Positions 24,150 to 34,043 of a stretch of 64,000 nucleotides of DNA are shown here, piece after piece. Origin of the DNA: WRAU01 sp964277385 (GTDB lineage Bacteria > Pseudomonadota > Alphaproteobacteria > WRAU01 > Hepatincolaceae). The position numbers were made by a program, and so were the translations under genes. Where the stretch lies: assembly GCA_964277385.1 (NCBI GenBank), contig OZ195520.1, positions 868,001 to 932,000 on the forward strand, in the 5' to 3' direction. Position 1 is the first letter of the stretch. Every line of letters starts with the position of its first letter. The notes beneath the pieces are model-generated. The model had not been told where the DNA came from. It did not search any database and was given only the letters and a program-made list of their open reading frames with translations.

Positions 24150-24183
24150 CTTCTTAGACAACTTATCACTATAAATTGCCTAA

Positions 24184-24211
24184 TTTAATAAAAAAAAAGA
24201 CTATTTTTTAT
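24184..24211 (-). terminator. Terminator of the first hup gene
   Basis: On the minus strand AATAAAAAA and TTTTTTTTATT form a stem that overlaps the hup stop codon and ends in a T-run. Confidence 0.45.
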
Positions 24212-24479
24212 TAACCGCGTCTTTTAATCCTTTGCCTGCTTTAAATTTAGGCACATTAGAAGCAGCAATTTTGATAGCTTCACCAGTTTTAGGATTACGA
24301 CCATCACTAGCTTTTCTTTTAGAAACAGAAAACGTACCGAAACCAACTATACGAATAGTATCTTCCTTAGCTAAACTGCTTTCTATAGTTTCAACAAAAG
24401 CATCGAACATCTTTGCAACTTCAATTTTTTTCAAACCAGAGCGACTAACGATTTCTTCTAACAGTTCTGTTTTGTTCAT
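24201..24479 (-). CDS. hup: HU-type DNA-binding protein (ancestral position next to lon)
   Basis: This is a 92-residue HU subunit with the same signature as the second copy (GFGTFSVSKRKASDGRNPKTG). The start is ATG at 24479 behind AAGGA; the GTG one codon earlier is less likely. It follows lon on the same strand, the conserved alphaproteobacterial hupB location. With its paralog it could form homo- or heterodimers. Confidence 0.93.
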   Translation of the reverse strand: MNKTELLEEIVSRSGLKKIEVAKMFDAFVETIESSLAKEDTIRIVGFGTFSVSKRKASDGRNPKTGEAIKIAASNVPKFKAGKGLKDAVNKK

Positions 24480-24558
24480 CACAAGATCCTTATTTTTAAA
24501 TTATTTAGAATAAATTAGTATTTACAGTCTAATTATATTCAGCCCTCATTCTCTTTAT

Positions 24559-24587
24559 ATATTAAAAACATTTGCACAAATAGTCAA
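24559..24587 (-). promoter_or_regulatory. Promoter of the first hup gene
   Basis: TTGACT (24582-24587), 17 bases, TAATAT (24559-24564) on the minus strand, in the 134-base gap after lon. Confidence 0.65.
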
Positions 24588-24613
24588 GTGCTTTTATATC
24601 TTTTTTTTAATTT

Positions 24614-26929
24614 TCACTTTATTATAGCAAAATCCAAGACTTCTTTATAGTTTTTGACAATAATAATATTTAATTCTTTTAAAATATTTGCAGGAATATC
24701 TATTAAATCTCTTTCATTCTCTTTTGGGATGATAATATTTTTGATTCCGAATCTTAAAGAAGCCAGAATCTTCTCTCTTAATCCTCCTATAGGTAAAATT
24801 TTCCCTCTTAATGTTATTTCTCCTGTCATAGCTACATCTTTTCTAACTTTATAACCACTAAGAGCTGAATACATAGAAGTAACCATAGTAACGCCTGCTG
24901 AAGGACCATCTTTTGGAGTAGCACCCTCTGGAACATGAATATGTAAATTAAAATCGGTGAATAATTTAGAATCTAAATTTAATTCATTAGCGTTAGATTG
25001 CAACAAAGAATACGCAGCTTTTACAGATTCTTGCATTACATCACCTAATTTACCAGTCATTTTAACATCACCCTTACCTGGTAGTTTTAGAGCTTCTATG
25101 TAGAGAATATCACCACCTACTCGAGTCCATGCTAAACCTGTTGTTATTCCTATTTTATCTTCTTCTTCTCTATCTGAATCTTTATATTTTGGAACACCTG
25201 CATAATCTATTACATTTTTTTCTGTAATTTTTGCAGATTTAATTTCTTCTAATACGATTCTTTTAGCTACTTTTCTTGCTACGCCTGCTATTATCTCTTC
25301 TAATTTTCTTACACCTGATTCTCTTGTATAATCTCGAATCAAAGAAATTATAGCATTATCACTAATTTTCATTTCTTCAAACGATAGAGCTGTTTCTTCC
25401 ATTTTTCTAGGCAATAAGTGCCTTTTAGCGATTTCTAGCTTTTCTTCCTCTGAATAACCGTTTAATTGAATAAGTTCCATTCTATCTATAAGTGCTTCTT
25501 GCATATTTAAAGAATTTGCTGTCGCAATAAACATTACATTAGATAAATCATATCCTACTTCAATATAATGATCCACGAAATTAGAATTTTGTTCTTTATC
25601 TAGTACTTCTAGCAAAGCTGAAGATGGATCTCCTCTAAAATCAGAACTCATTTTATCAATTTCATCTAACAAAATTAAAGGATTACTTACTTTTGATTTT
25701 TTCATAGCTTGGATAATTTTACCAGGCATAGCTCCGATATAGGTTCTTCTGTGTCCTCTAATTTCAGATTCGTCTTTAACTCCACCTAAAGATATTCTTA
25801 CAAATTCACGACCAGATGCTTTAGCTATAGATTTTCCTAGAGATGTTTTACCAACACCTGGAGGTCCTACTAAGCAAAGTATTGGTGCTTTAATTTTTGA
25901 TGATTTTTTTAACACAGCTAAATATTCAAGGATTCTTTCTTTAACTTTACCTAATGCATAATGCTCTTCTTCTACATATTCTTCGGCTTTTTTAAGATCT
26001 ATTTTTGTATCACTTTGTATATCCCAAGGCAGAGTTAAAACCCAGTCTACATAATTCCTAAGAACTGTTGCTTCTGCTGATATAGGGTTCATCATTGCTA
26101 GTTTTTTTATTTCTGGCTCAATTTTATCTTTAGCTTCTTTCGTAAGTTTAGTTCTTTTCGCTTTTATTAAAAGTTCCTTAACTTCATCTTTTACATCTTC
26201 ACCATTATTTAATTCTTTCTGAATAGCTTTTATTTGTTCATTAAGATAATAATCTTTTTGATTTTTTTCCATTTGTTTTTTTACATTATCACGAATTTTT
26301 TTCTCCACAATAACAAGATCTCGTTCTATTTCTAAAATAGAATTTACATAAGCTACTCTTTCTAGAAGATTATCCATTTCTAGGATCTTTTGTTTTTCTT
26401 CTTCTCTAATTTGTATGTGAGAAATTATCAAATAAACTGCTTCTTCTAAAGATTCTATTTTTCTTATAGACGGTAGCATAGTATTTGGAATTTTTTTTGT
26501 ATCATCAATATAGTTCTTTAGATTTATAAAAAGATTCTCTTTAATTTCATTTAATTTACCTTCATCATAATTTTTAGAATCTTTTTTTATTACATAACTA
26601 GATTCTATATAACCTTTTTCTTCATTGAATGATTTTATTTCTACTTTTTCAAGCCCTCTAATAGCAATTTTTATGCTACCATCTGGCATTTTAACTATTT
26701 GGATAATTTCTACTAATGTACCAATTTTATATAAATTTTCTACTTTTATGTCATCTTTTGTATCTTCTTTTTGTGTAACAACTAAAATTTTATTAGAATC
26801 TTTTGTAACACTATTTAAAGTATTTATTGATTTTTTTCTGCTTACAAATAAAGAGACAATCATATGCGGAAAAACTACAACTTCCTGAACTGCAATTACT
26901 GGTAGTATATTTTCTTTTGGGGTACTCAT
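24614..26929 (-). CDS. lon: ATP-dependent protease Lon
   Basis: This 771-residue cytosolic protease degrades misfolded and regulatory proteins. The N-terminal substrate domain (1-200) is followed by a coiled coil, an AAA+ module (Walker A GPPGVGKTSLGKS about 355; LLDEIDKM) and a protease domain with the Ser-Lys dyad (Ser677 in PKDGPSAG; Lys720 in LREKILAS). Length and motifs are normal. It starts after GAGGA and is likely transcribed from its own promoter after the clpX terminator. Confidence 0.98.
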   Translation of the reverse strand: MSTPKENILPVIAVQEVVVFPHMIVSLFVSRKKSINTLNSVTKDSNKILVVTQKEDTKDDIKVENLYKIGTLVEIIQIVKMPDGSIKIAIRGLEKVEIKSFNEEKGYIESSYVIKKDSKNYDEGKLNEIKENLFINLKNYIDDTKKIPNTMLPSIRKIESLEEAVYLIISHIQIREEEKQKILEMDNLLERVAYVNSILEIERDLVIVEKKIRDNVKKQMEKNQKDYYLNEQIKAIQKELNNGEDVKDEVKELLIKAKRTKLTKEAKDKIEPEIKKLAMMNPISAEATVLRNYVDWVLTLPWDIQSDTKIDLKKAEEYVEEEHYALGKVKERILEYLAVLKKSSKIKAPILCLVGPPGVGKTSLGKSIAKASGREFVRISLGGVKDESEIRGHRRTYIGAMPGKIIQAMKKSKVSNPLILLDEIDKMSSDFRGDPSSALLEVLDKEQNSNFVDHYIEVGYDLSNVMFIATANSLNMQEALIDRMELIQLNGYSEEEKLEIAKRHLLPRKMEETALSFEEMKISDNAIISLIRDYTRESGVRKLEEIIAGVARKVAKRIVLEEIKSAKITEKNVIDYAGVPKYKDSDREEEDKIGITTGLAWTRVGGDILYIEALKLPGKGDVKMTGKLGDVMQESVKAAYSLLQSNANELNLDSKLFTDFNLHIHVPEGATPKDGPSAGVTMVTSMYSALSGYKVRKDVAMTGEITLRGKILPIGGLREKILASLRFGIKNIIIPKENERDLIDIPANILKELNIIIVKNYKEVLDFAIIK

Positions 26930-27016
26930 TCTATCCTCTTTTTTTTGTTTACAATTTTAGTATATGGTAATATTTATTAACAAAATCTTAACAAAATTTT
27001 TATTCAAATTTTTCTA

Positions 27017-27050
27017 TAAAAAAAGGTGATATCTTTATATAGACATCACC
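27017..27050 (-). terminator. clpX terminator
   Basis: On the minus strand GGTGATGTCT and its partner ending ATCACC form a stem (27025-27050) followed by a T-run, 35 bases after the clpX stop. It separates clpX from lon. Confidence 0.8.
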
Positions 27051-27084
27051 CAAAATTAAAACTCAAACTCACGGTCTACATAAT

Positions 27085-28365
27085 TTACTTATATACATAT
27101 ATAGGTTTCTTTTTTTTATTTACAACATCATAATCTATAACTATTTCCTTAACTTTATCTTTTTGAGATGGTACTTCAAACATTACCTCATTAAGCATTT
27201 CTTCTAAATAGCTTCTTAATCCCCTAGCACCTAAAGATTTTTCAAAAACTTGCTTAGCAATGGCTCTGTATGCTTCTTCTTTAAATGTAAGTTTTAAACC
27301 ATCTAGATGAAATAATTTTTGGTATTGTAAAGAAATCGCATTTTTAGGTTCTTTTAGAATTTTATATATGGTATCTTCATCCATTTTATCTAATGTAACT
27401 CTTAGAGATAACCTACCTACAAATTCTTGAATTAAACCATATTTAAACAAATCTTCTTCTGTTAAGTATTGCATATAGTTTTCTTTTTTAGATTTATCAT
27501 TAACTGAAATACTTGCATTAAAGCCTATAGAACCTTTAGATAATCTTTGTTCTATAATTTTTTCTAAACCAGAAAAAGCACCACCACAAATAAACAAAAT
27601 ATTAGAAGTATCAACAGGTATATATTCTTGTGAAGGATGTTTACGACCCGCTTGTGGTGCAACATAAGAAACAGTTCCTTCAATGATTTTTAACAAAGCC
27701 TGCTGTACACCCTCACCACTAACATCTCTTGTAATTGAAGGATTATCACTTTTCCTTGTAATTTTATCTATTTCATCTATGTAGATAATTCCTCGTTGGG
27801 CTTTTTCTACATCATAATCTGCTGATTGTAACAATCTTAGAAGAATTGTCTCAACATCTTCTCCAACATAACCAGCTTCAGTTAGAGATGTCGCATCCGC
27901 TATGGCAAAAGGAACATCTATAATTTTAGCAAGAGTTTGTGCCAATAGAGTTTTCCCCACTCCTGTTGATCCAATCATCAGTATATTAGATTTTTGAATA
28001 TCAACATTTTTGAACTTACCAGTTTTAGAGCTTGAATTTGATAATATTCTTTTATAATGATTATAAACTGCTACTGATAATGCTTTTTTTGCCTTATCTT
28101 GACCTATAACATGCTCATTAAGTTTATTATAGATTTCTTGCGGAGATAGTTTTTTAAAAGCATCTGCTAGTTTTTTATTTATTTTCTTTACACTAGCCGT
28201 TGATACAACATTTTCTTGCTCTTCTAAAATCGCAGAACATATGTATATGCATTCTGAACAGATATTTCCTTCTGTCCCATGAATTATTTTTATAACTTCA
28301 CTTTGATTCTTACCACAAAATGAACAACAAATTTCTATATTATTTTTATCTTTTTTTTCTGTCAT
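27085..28365 (-). CDS. clpX: ClpXP unfoldase subunit ClpX
   Basis: This 426-residue AAA+ unfoldase feeds proteins into ClpP. The N-terminal zinc-binding domain has its four cysteines (SFCG and CSEC, about 13-39). Walker A is GSTGVGKTLLAQ (about 132), Walker B IIYIDEIDK, and the pore loop GYVGED. The IGF-type loop for ClpP binding is present as SIGFNA. It starts 39 bases after clpP and is probably co-transcribed with it. Confidence 0.98.
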   Translation of the reverse strand: MTEKKDKNNIEICCSFCGKNQSEVIKIIHGTEGNICSECIYICSAILEEQENVVSTASVKKINKKLADAFKKLSPQEIYNKLNEHVIGQDKAKKALSVAVYNHYKRILSNSSSKTGKFKNVDIQKSNILMIGSTGVGKTLLAQTLAKIIDVPFAIADATSLTEAGYVGEDVETILLRLLQSADYDVEKAQRGIIYIDEIDKITRKSDNPSITRDVSGEGVQQALLKIIEGTVSYVAPQAGRKHPSQEYIPVDTSNILFICGGAFSGLEKIIEQRLSKGSIGFNASISVNDKSKKENYMQYLTEEDLFKYGLIQEFVGRLSLRVTLDKMDEDTIYKILKEPKNAISLQYQKLFHLDGLKLTFKEEAYRAIAKQVFEKSLGARGLRSYLEEMLNEVMFEVPSQKDKVKEIVIDYDVVNKKKKPIYVYK

Positions 28366-28404
28366 GTAATTTTAATTTTGCTATGATTGTTTTAATTATA
28401 TTAT

Positions 28405-29019
28405 TTAAACTACCAATCTTTTGGTTATTATTTCATCAACTAAACCAAAATCTTTAGCTTGTTGAGCATTCATAAAATTATCTCTTTCTAATGCCTCTTT
28501 AATTTTTTCAACTGTTTGCCCCGTGTGTTGCGAATATATATCATTAATTAAAGACTTCAAATATAATATTTCCTTAGCTTGGATTTCAATATCTGTAGCT
28601 TGTCCTCTTGCTCCTCCTGATGGCTGATGCACCATAACCCTAGCATGAGGAAGAATAAATCTTTTTCCCTTAGTTCCTGCCATAAGCAAAAAAGATCCCA
28701 TTGATGCTGCCTGTCCCATACATAAAGTAGAAACATCACACCTAATATAATTCATCGTATCATAAATAGCTAATCCTGCTGTTACAACTCCTCCAGGAGA
28801 ATTAATATAAAGATTAATATCTTTTTTAGAATCTTCTGATTCTAAAAAAAGCAATTGAGCACATACAAGTGAAGCAATATTATCATCAATAGGTGAGGTT
28901 AAAAATATTATTCTTTCTTTTAGAAGTCTAGAATAAATATCAAAAGCTCTTTCGCCACGTCCACTAGATTCTATAACCATAGGAACTAGATTATTCATTT
29001 GCTCTTTACATTTTTTCAT
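28405..29019 (-). CDS. clpP: ClpP protease subunit
   Basis: This is a 204-residue serine protease forming the ClpXP chamber. The catalytic triad is Ser106 (GQAASMGS), His131 (MVHQPSGG) and Asp180 (ERDNFM). The start at 29019 has GGTGA upstream; a second ATG seven codons later (28998, AAGAG upstream) gives the usual alphaproteobacterial N-terminus, so either may be used. Confidence 0.97.
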   Translation of the reverse strand: MKKCKEQMNNLVPMVIESSGRGERAFDIYSRLLKERIIFLTSPIDDNIASLVCAQLLFLESEDSKKDINLYINSPGGVVTAGLAIYDTMNYIRCDVSTLCMGQAASMGSFLLMAGTKGKRFILPHARVMVHQPSGGARGQATDIEIQAKEILYLKSLINDIYSQHTGQTVEKIKEALERDNFMNAQQAKDFGLVDEIITKRLVV

Positions 29020-29179
29020 TTAACATCACCGTTATTTTAATATTACTTAATTTGACAATTATATAAAAAACAAATTCAATTTTCTATCAGATAGAATATA
29101 AATTTTTAATTTATAATAAGTCAGAAAATAAATTTTAGTATTTTAAACTTAAATAATAATTATCTTTAATTAACTCAAA

Positions 29180-30547
29180 CTATTTTGAAAGATTTTTTGT
29201 ATAATCTTCAAAGCTAATTTTTGTTTCATTGTATTTTACTTTATCCAACACAAAAGACATAATTTTATCTTCTAGTGCTCTATTTTGTAATGATCTCATT
29301 GCATTTTTATCACTTTTATAATAAGACATTAAAGAAGTAGAATCACGACCATACATCATAGCCTCATTTTGTAGAGCTTTTTGTACGTCCTTATCCTCTA
29401 TTTTTATTTCATTTTTAGCAGCAACATTATTTAAAAGAAGTGCAATTTTGATTCTTTTTTTAGCAGTTTCTTCGTGTTCTTTTTTTACTTCTTCATCTGA
29501 CTTTTTATATGATTGTAAATCTTCTGCATTATGACCATGTTCTTTAAAATCACCTTTTTCTTCATGAGATTTCATATGATTTCTGAAATTTTTAAATTCT
29601 TTCCATAAAGATTCTTTTTCTGCTTCTAATATTGATACAGGGAGTTCAAAATCTGCTGTTTTTTCTAAAGATTCTATTAGTTGTTTTTTTAGATTGTTTT
29701 TTTCTAAAAGATTTGCATGTTCTTGATATTTAGCTACAATATCTTTTTTCAGATCTTCTAGTGTTTCAAAACCGCTTTTTTTAGCTAACTCATCATCAAT
29801 ATTAGCTTTTGCTACTTGTTGTAATTTTTTAATATCTACTTCAAATATGCTATCTTTACCTGCTAAATGAGTTGCATGATAATCTGCTGGGAATGGCACA
29901 TTTACAATTGCTTTTTCACCAATTTTTTTACCTATTAATTGTTCTTCAAATCCTGGAATAAACATATTAGATCCTAATTCAAGAGGAAAATCTGTACCTT
30001 TTCCGCCTTCAAACTCAACATCATCCACTTTACCAACAAAATCTATTACTACAACATCACCCAATTTAGCCTCTCTTTCTTCTGCTACTTCTACAAAAGT
30101 TTTGTAATAATTGGCCATTTGATCTAAAGATTCATTTATTTCTTTATCAGAAACTTCAATTACTTTTTTATCTAAAGATATAGATGAAAAATCAACTTCT
30201 TTAATTTCTGGGAATAATTCAGTTTCTATAGTTAATTCTAAACCTTTTTCCATAGAAAAACCTTTTACATTAACCTTAGGTGAGCTTACTGTTTCTAATT
30301 TATATTCTGCATAAAGTTTATCTATCGCCTTATTTGTGCTTTCTTCTAATATCTCTGGAATAACTTTGTTTCCATATTGAGCTTCTACTTTATCTATAGG
30401 AGCTTTACCTGCCCTAAAACCATCTAATGTTACTTTAGATGCAATACTTTGTAATTTTACTTTTTTAGCCTCTATCAATTCTTCAGACGATACCGACACA
30501 ACATAGGTTATCTTTAACCCTTCTTTGCTTAGTTCTTTTATTTCCAT
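29180..30547 (-). CDS. tig: Trigger factor
   Basis: This is a 455-residue ribosome-bound chaperone and prolyl isomerase. The ribosome-binding tail has the signature-like FRAGKAP near residue 44. The FKBP domain (about 155-245) carries VVIDFVGKVD and FPLELGSNMFIPGFE. A long C-terminal helical cradle follows, with an extra His/Lys/Glu-rich stretch (about 315-355) not common in the family. It heads the tig-clpP-clpX series. Confidence 0.96.
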   Translation of the reverse strand: MEIKELSKEGLKITYVVSVSSEELIEAKKVKLQSIASKVTLDGFRAGKAPIDKVEAQYGNKVIPEILEESTNKAIDKLYAEYKLETVSSPKVNVKGFSMEKGLELTIETELFPEIKEVDFSSISLDKKVIEVSDKEINESLDQMANYYKTFVEVAEEREAKLGDVVVIDFVGKVDDVEFEGGKGTDFPLELGSNMFIPGFEEQLIGKKIGEKAIVNVPFPADYHATHLAGKDSIFEVDIKKLQQVAKANIDDELAKKSGFETLEDLKKDIVAKYQEHANLLEKNNLKKQLIESLEKTADFELPVSILEAEKESLWKEFKNFRNHMKSHEEKGDFKEHGHNAEDLQSYKKSDEEVKKEHEETAKKRIKIALLLNNVAAKNEIKIEDKDVQKALQNEAMMYGRDSTSLMSYYKSDKNAMRSLQNRALEDKIMSFVLDKVKYNETKISFEDYTKNLSK

Positions 30548-30883
30548 AATAAATCCTTATAAAAATTAGTTTTGCTTAGCCTTTAAACAAAAGCAACCTC
30601 AACGAAATAATACTTTGATTTCTTACATACATTTTTTCTGCATAAAAAACACCATTGAACTAATATAGTATGATTATATAAATAATTCAATAGTATTGTC
30701 TTAATAACTGCTCCAATATGAAATATAATAGGTTTTATAATAAAAAGATATAATAGTAAAAAAATAAAATAAATTAATATTGGAATTAAAAAAAATCAAA
30801 AAAACTATGTGGTTCAATATAATTATCTACATTAAAAGATGCAATTAAAATTATTACTTAAAATAATAATTGACATTTTCCTT
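30548..30883. other. 336-base intergenic gap before tig
   Basis: AT-rich sequence between tig (starting at 30547) and topB (ending at 30884) on the same strand. It must hold the tig promoter, but I cannot single it out. No coding frame, RNA or repeat is seen. Confidence 0.5.
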
Positions 30884-32947
30884 TTAATCTTTAGATGTAA
30901 CCACTATTCCCACAGGAATCCCGTTCATATCTTTATAGGTGGTTTTGCATGATGGATAGCTACTACAACCCCAAAATCTACCGTATTGTCCTTCTTTTGC
31001 TTGCAAATAGCCATCTTTACACTTAGTGCATTTATAGGTTTTATCTATTTTTTTTACAACTTTTTTCCTTACATCTCTCTGTATATTATTTTTAGCTTGT
31101 AAACTTTCAGGAATTTCCATTTTAATTGTTATTTTTTTGATATTTTCTATCTCAGCAGAAATGAAATCGTCAATTTCTGCTAGAAACTCATCAACCGATA
31201 AATTATTATACTTAATTTCTCTCTGTTTTTCTGCCCATAGAGCTGTCATATCCGGTTTTTTAGCTGTTTCTGGCAAAGTATTTAAGAAATCTTTTCCTAG
31301 CTGAGTTGTAACTAACTTGCCTTTCATCTCACTCATAAAATTTCTATCTATTAACAACTTTATTATTGTATCTCTTGTTGCTGGAGTTCCTATTCCTCCA
31401 CTTTCTCCTTTTTTATCTTTATCTTTTTCTTGTAATAATTTCTTAATATTTGGATTTTTTACATATTTTGATACACTGGTTAAATCTTTTAATAATGTTG
31501 CAAAGGTATATAATTGCTTTGGTTTTGTTGTAGATTCAATAAGATTTATCTCATTAAATGGAAATTCATCTCCTAGTTTAAACTTTTCTGCTAAATTTGT
31601 ATTTATAGACTCTTCTTTTTCTTCTTCTTCTTTCATTAATGAAGACCAACCCTTAGAGAGATTTTTTGTACTACTATGAATGAATTCTAATTTTTGATTA
31701 TTTTTTGTAGATATGGTAGTTTTTTCATTAACTTTATTTGGCATAAATTGAATTAAATATCTAAGAGAAATTAATTTGTAAACATTAGCTTCTTCTATTG
31801 TTAGACGATTAATATCTATTTTGCTTTGCGTTGGAATTATCGCATGGTGGGCAGATACATTTTTAGAATTAAACGCTTTACTTTTTATTTTTGTATCAAA
31901 AAAATTACCTTTATATTCACTTAAGTTTGATTGAATAACTGGTATTAGCTTTGAGGCATCATTATGTTGTTCATCTGATAAATATTGAGAATCACTTCTA
32001 TTATAGGTAATAGCCTTATATTTTTCTCTTAATATTTGAGTTATATCTTTTACTTGGTCTGGTTTATATTTGAATTTTCTATTACAATCGGCTTGTAATT
32101 CTAATAAATTATAAGGTAATAGTGGAGTTACTTCTTCTTTTTTTACTTCAAATTTTTCTACTTTAAATAGATTATTTTCTTGGGCTATTTTTAAAATCTC
32201 TTCTGCATAATCTTTATCTTTTAGTAACTTATCTTCTAGTTTATCTTTAGGAATCTTAAATAAAAAATCTACTTCTTTTATCCCTTTAATATTATAATAA
32301 TTTTCTTTAATATGATTATTAACTTCTTGTTCTCTTTCGTATACCAAATTTAAAATTGGAGTTTGTACTCTACCAACAGATAAAACATTAGGATTAAAAA
32401 CACTTTCTCTTGCTTTTAGGGTGTAAGCACGGGTTAAATTAAGTCCATATTTCCAATCAGCAACTGATCTTACATAAGCAGAATTTCTAAGACCAATAAA
32501 ATTTCTATTATCTTGGATATTAGCAATAGCTTTTTGTACTAGAGGTTTGGTATTATCGTTAATAAGAATCCTACCTACTGTTTTTTTGTTTTTACAATAT
32601 TCTAAGATTTCATCTACAAGTAACTGTCCTTCTTCATCTGGATCACCCGCGTTTACAACTTCTGTTACTTCTGATAATAATTTTTTAATAATTTTAACTT
32701 GATTCTCTTTACCCTTAATTGGCTTTAAGGATAATTTTTTAATATCCATAGGAAGATCAGTCATTCTCCATTTAGCATATTTAGAATCGTATTCATCTGG
32801 ATTTTTAAGAGATAAAAGATGTCCGAAACACCAAGTTATGATATTATCTCCAACTTTAATAAAGCCATCTCCTCTTATTTGCCTACCCTCTAGAGCATCA
32901 GCTATGGCTCTAGCTAATTCTGGTTTTTCTGCTATAAAAAGTTTCAT
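30884..32947 (-). CDS. topB: DNA topoisomerase III (TopB-like)
   Basis: This is a 687-residue type IA topoisomerase that relaxes and decatenates DNA. The N-terminal Toprim core has KLFIAEKPELARAIADAL and the acidic DPDEEGQ. The active Tyr is in ITYNRSDSQYL, where the usual YPRTDS has Asn and Ser. VGRVQTPIL is present, and a C-terminal zinc ribbon uses CTKC and CSSYPSC. The start at 32947 is the family N-terminus; a frame from 33025 adds a meaningless extension. A relic of a second copy lies at 42620-43240. Confidence 0.93.
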   Translation of the reverse strand: MKLFIAEKPELARAIADALEGRQIRGDGFIKVGDNIITWCFGHLLSLKNPDEYDSKYAKWRMTDLPMDIKKLSLKPIKGKENQVKIIKKLLSEVTEVVNAGDPDEEGQLLVDEILEYCKNKKTVGRILINDNTKPLVQKAIANIQDNRNFIGLRNSAYVRSVADWKYGLNLTRAYTLKARESVFNPNVLSVGRVQTPILNLVYEREQEVNNHIKENYYNIKGIKEVDFLFKIPKDKLEDKLLKDKDYAEEILKIAQENNLFKVEKFEVKKEEVTPLLPYNLLELQADCNRKFKYKPDQVKDITQILREKYKAITYNRSDSQYLSDEQHNDASKLIPVIQSNLSEYKGNFFDTKIKSKAFNSKNVSAHHAIIPTQSKIDINRLTIEEANVYKLISLRYLIQFMPNKVNEKTTISTKNNQKLEFIHSSTKNLSKGWSSLMKEEEEKEESINTNLAEKFKLGDEFPFNEINLIESTTKPKQLYTFATLLKDLTSVSKYVKNPNIKKLLQEKDKDKKGESGGIGTPATRDTIIKLLIDRNFMSEMKGKLVTTQLGKDFLNTLPETAKKPDMTALWAEKQREIKYNNLSVDEFLAEIDDFISAEIENIKKITIKMEIPESLQAKNNIQRDVRKKVVKKIDKTYKCTKCKDGYLQAKEGQYGRFWGCSSYPSCKTTYKDMNGIPVGIVVTSKD

Positions 32948-33032
32948 AAATCTATTCCCATTTCTCATATAAAAATATAATATAATAATTATTATACAAA
33001 ATTCAGTTACATGTGAAAATTTCAATTAGATG

Positions 33033-33066
33033 TAAAAAAAGCGAACACCGACTAACGACATTCGCT
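33033..33066 (-). terminator. cspA terminator
   Basis: On the minus strand AGCGAA and TTCGCT pair around a 15-base loop, followed by a T7 run, 41 bases after the cold-shock gene. Confidence 0.8.
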
Positions 33067-33106
33067 CTAAATTTGATTTTTCTATCATATTTTTATTAAA
33101 AAACCA

Positions 33107-33325
33107 CTAATCTATAACTCTTAGATTAATCGCCGATGATTTATCATCTCTAGGATTTTTTTCAACTTCAAACTCAACAAGCTGATCGTCGTTAAGAGTA
33201 GTTAAACCTGCCGCAGTAACCGCAGAAATATGAACGAAAATATCTTTATCACTTTCCGAACCTTCTGGCTTAATGAAGCCGTAACCCTTAGTAGTATTAA
33301 ACCACTTAACTTTTCCTTTTTGCAT
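33107..33325 (-). CDS. cspA: Cold-shock protein
   Basis: This 72-residue single-domain cold-shock protein binds RNA and ssDNA. It has RNP1 KGYGFIKP and RNP2 DIFVHIS and the usual length. A long leader (33326-33510) precedes it, as is common for cold-shock mRNAs that regulate their own folding. The gene is monocistronic with a strong terminator. Confidence 0.96.
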   Translation of the reverse strand: MQKGKVKWFNTTKGYGFIKPEGSESDKDIFVHISAVTAAGLTTLNDDQLVEFEVEKNPRDDKSSAINLRVID

Positions 33326-33514
33326 TATAGAATACCCTGTAAAACACTTTTCTTAAAATTTAATAGATAATAAACAAAAATAAATTAGAACTTACTATCT
33401 ACCCTGAATTTATAATGGCATATATTTTTATTATTGTAAAATAAAATGTTAAATATATGATCTATTATTTTTATTATATGGGTAAATAAATTATTTATAT
33501 ATAACCTAAACTTG

Positions 33515-33931
33515 TTATTCTTTATGAAAAATCAAAGTAATATCCTTATTTTTATTATAAATAGTTAATGATGATTCATTAACTATCATATATTCTGATT
33601 TTTGTAAAAAATTAATAAATCTTTCTTCAATCTTAGATGATTCTTTTGAGCATTGATTTTTAGATGTTACTACTCCTATAAAATGAGTAACATTTTTCTC
33701 TCTTTCAAATCTGGCATTAACAATATTACAGCCAGTATTCCCTGTTACCCTACCATTAGACTTAAATATGAGATGGGCATTTTTTTTACTTAATGCGGTT
33801 TTATCATAAATTAAAACCTTGTCTCCTTCTATAGAAAATAATTTCCAGTATTTTTCTTCAAATTGATTGTTTAAAAATACGCAAGAACTAGGAACTAAAA
33901 ATACAAAAATCAGTAAAAATATTTTTTTCAT
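33515..33931 (-). CDS. META/HslJ-domain lipoprotein
   Basis: This 138-residue protein has a lipoprotein signal peptide (IFLLIFVFLVPSSC, lipidated Cys at residue 17) and then a META domain, seen from GRVTGNTGCNIVNARF. HslJ-like META proteins are outer-membrane lipoproteins linked to envelope stress. The typical second cysteine is replaced by the QCSK motif. It stands alone between cspA and corA. Confidence 0.75.
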   Translation of the reverse strand: MKKIFLLIFVFLVPSSCVFLNNQFEEKYWKLFSIEGDKVLIYDKTALSKKNAHLIFKSNGRVTGNTGCNIVNARFEREKNVTHFIGVVTSKNQCSKESSKIEERFINFLQKSEYMIVNESSLTIYNKNKDITLIFHKE

Positions 33932-34043
33932 TATGATTTTATCCTCTAATTTCTAATTAGACTTAAACTTTAAAATAAGTTACTATCTTTATATCTTAAA
34001 TAAAAATAGTATATACATTATCATATACCAAAACAATAAGAAA

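Noticed and set aside
23829..24161. A 110-codon minus-strand frame over the tRNA pair
   Set aside because: It is the familiar false frame created by tRNA genes.
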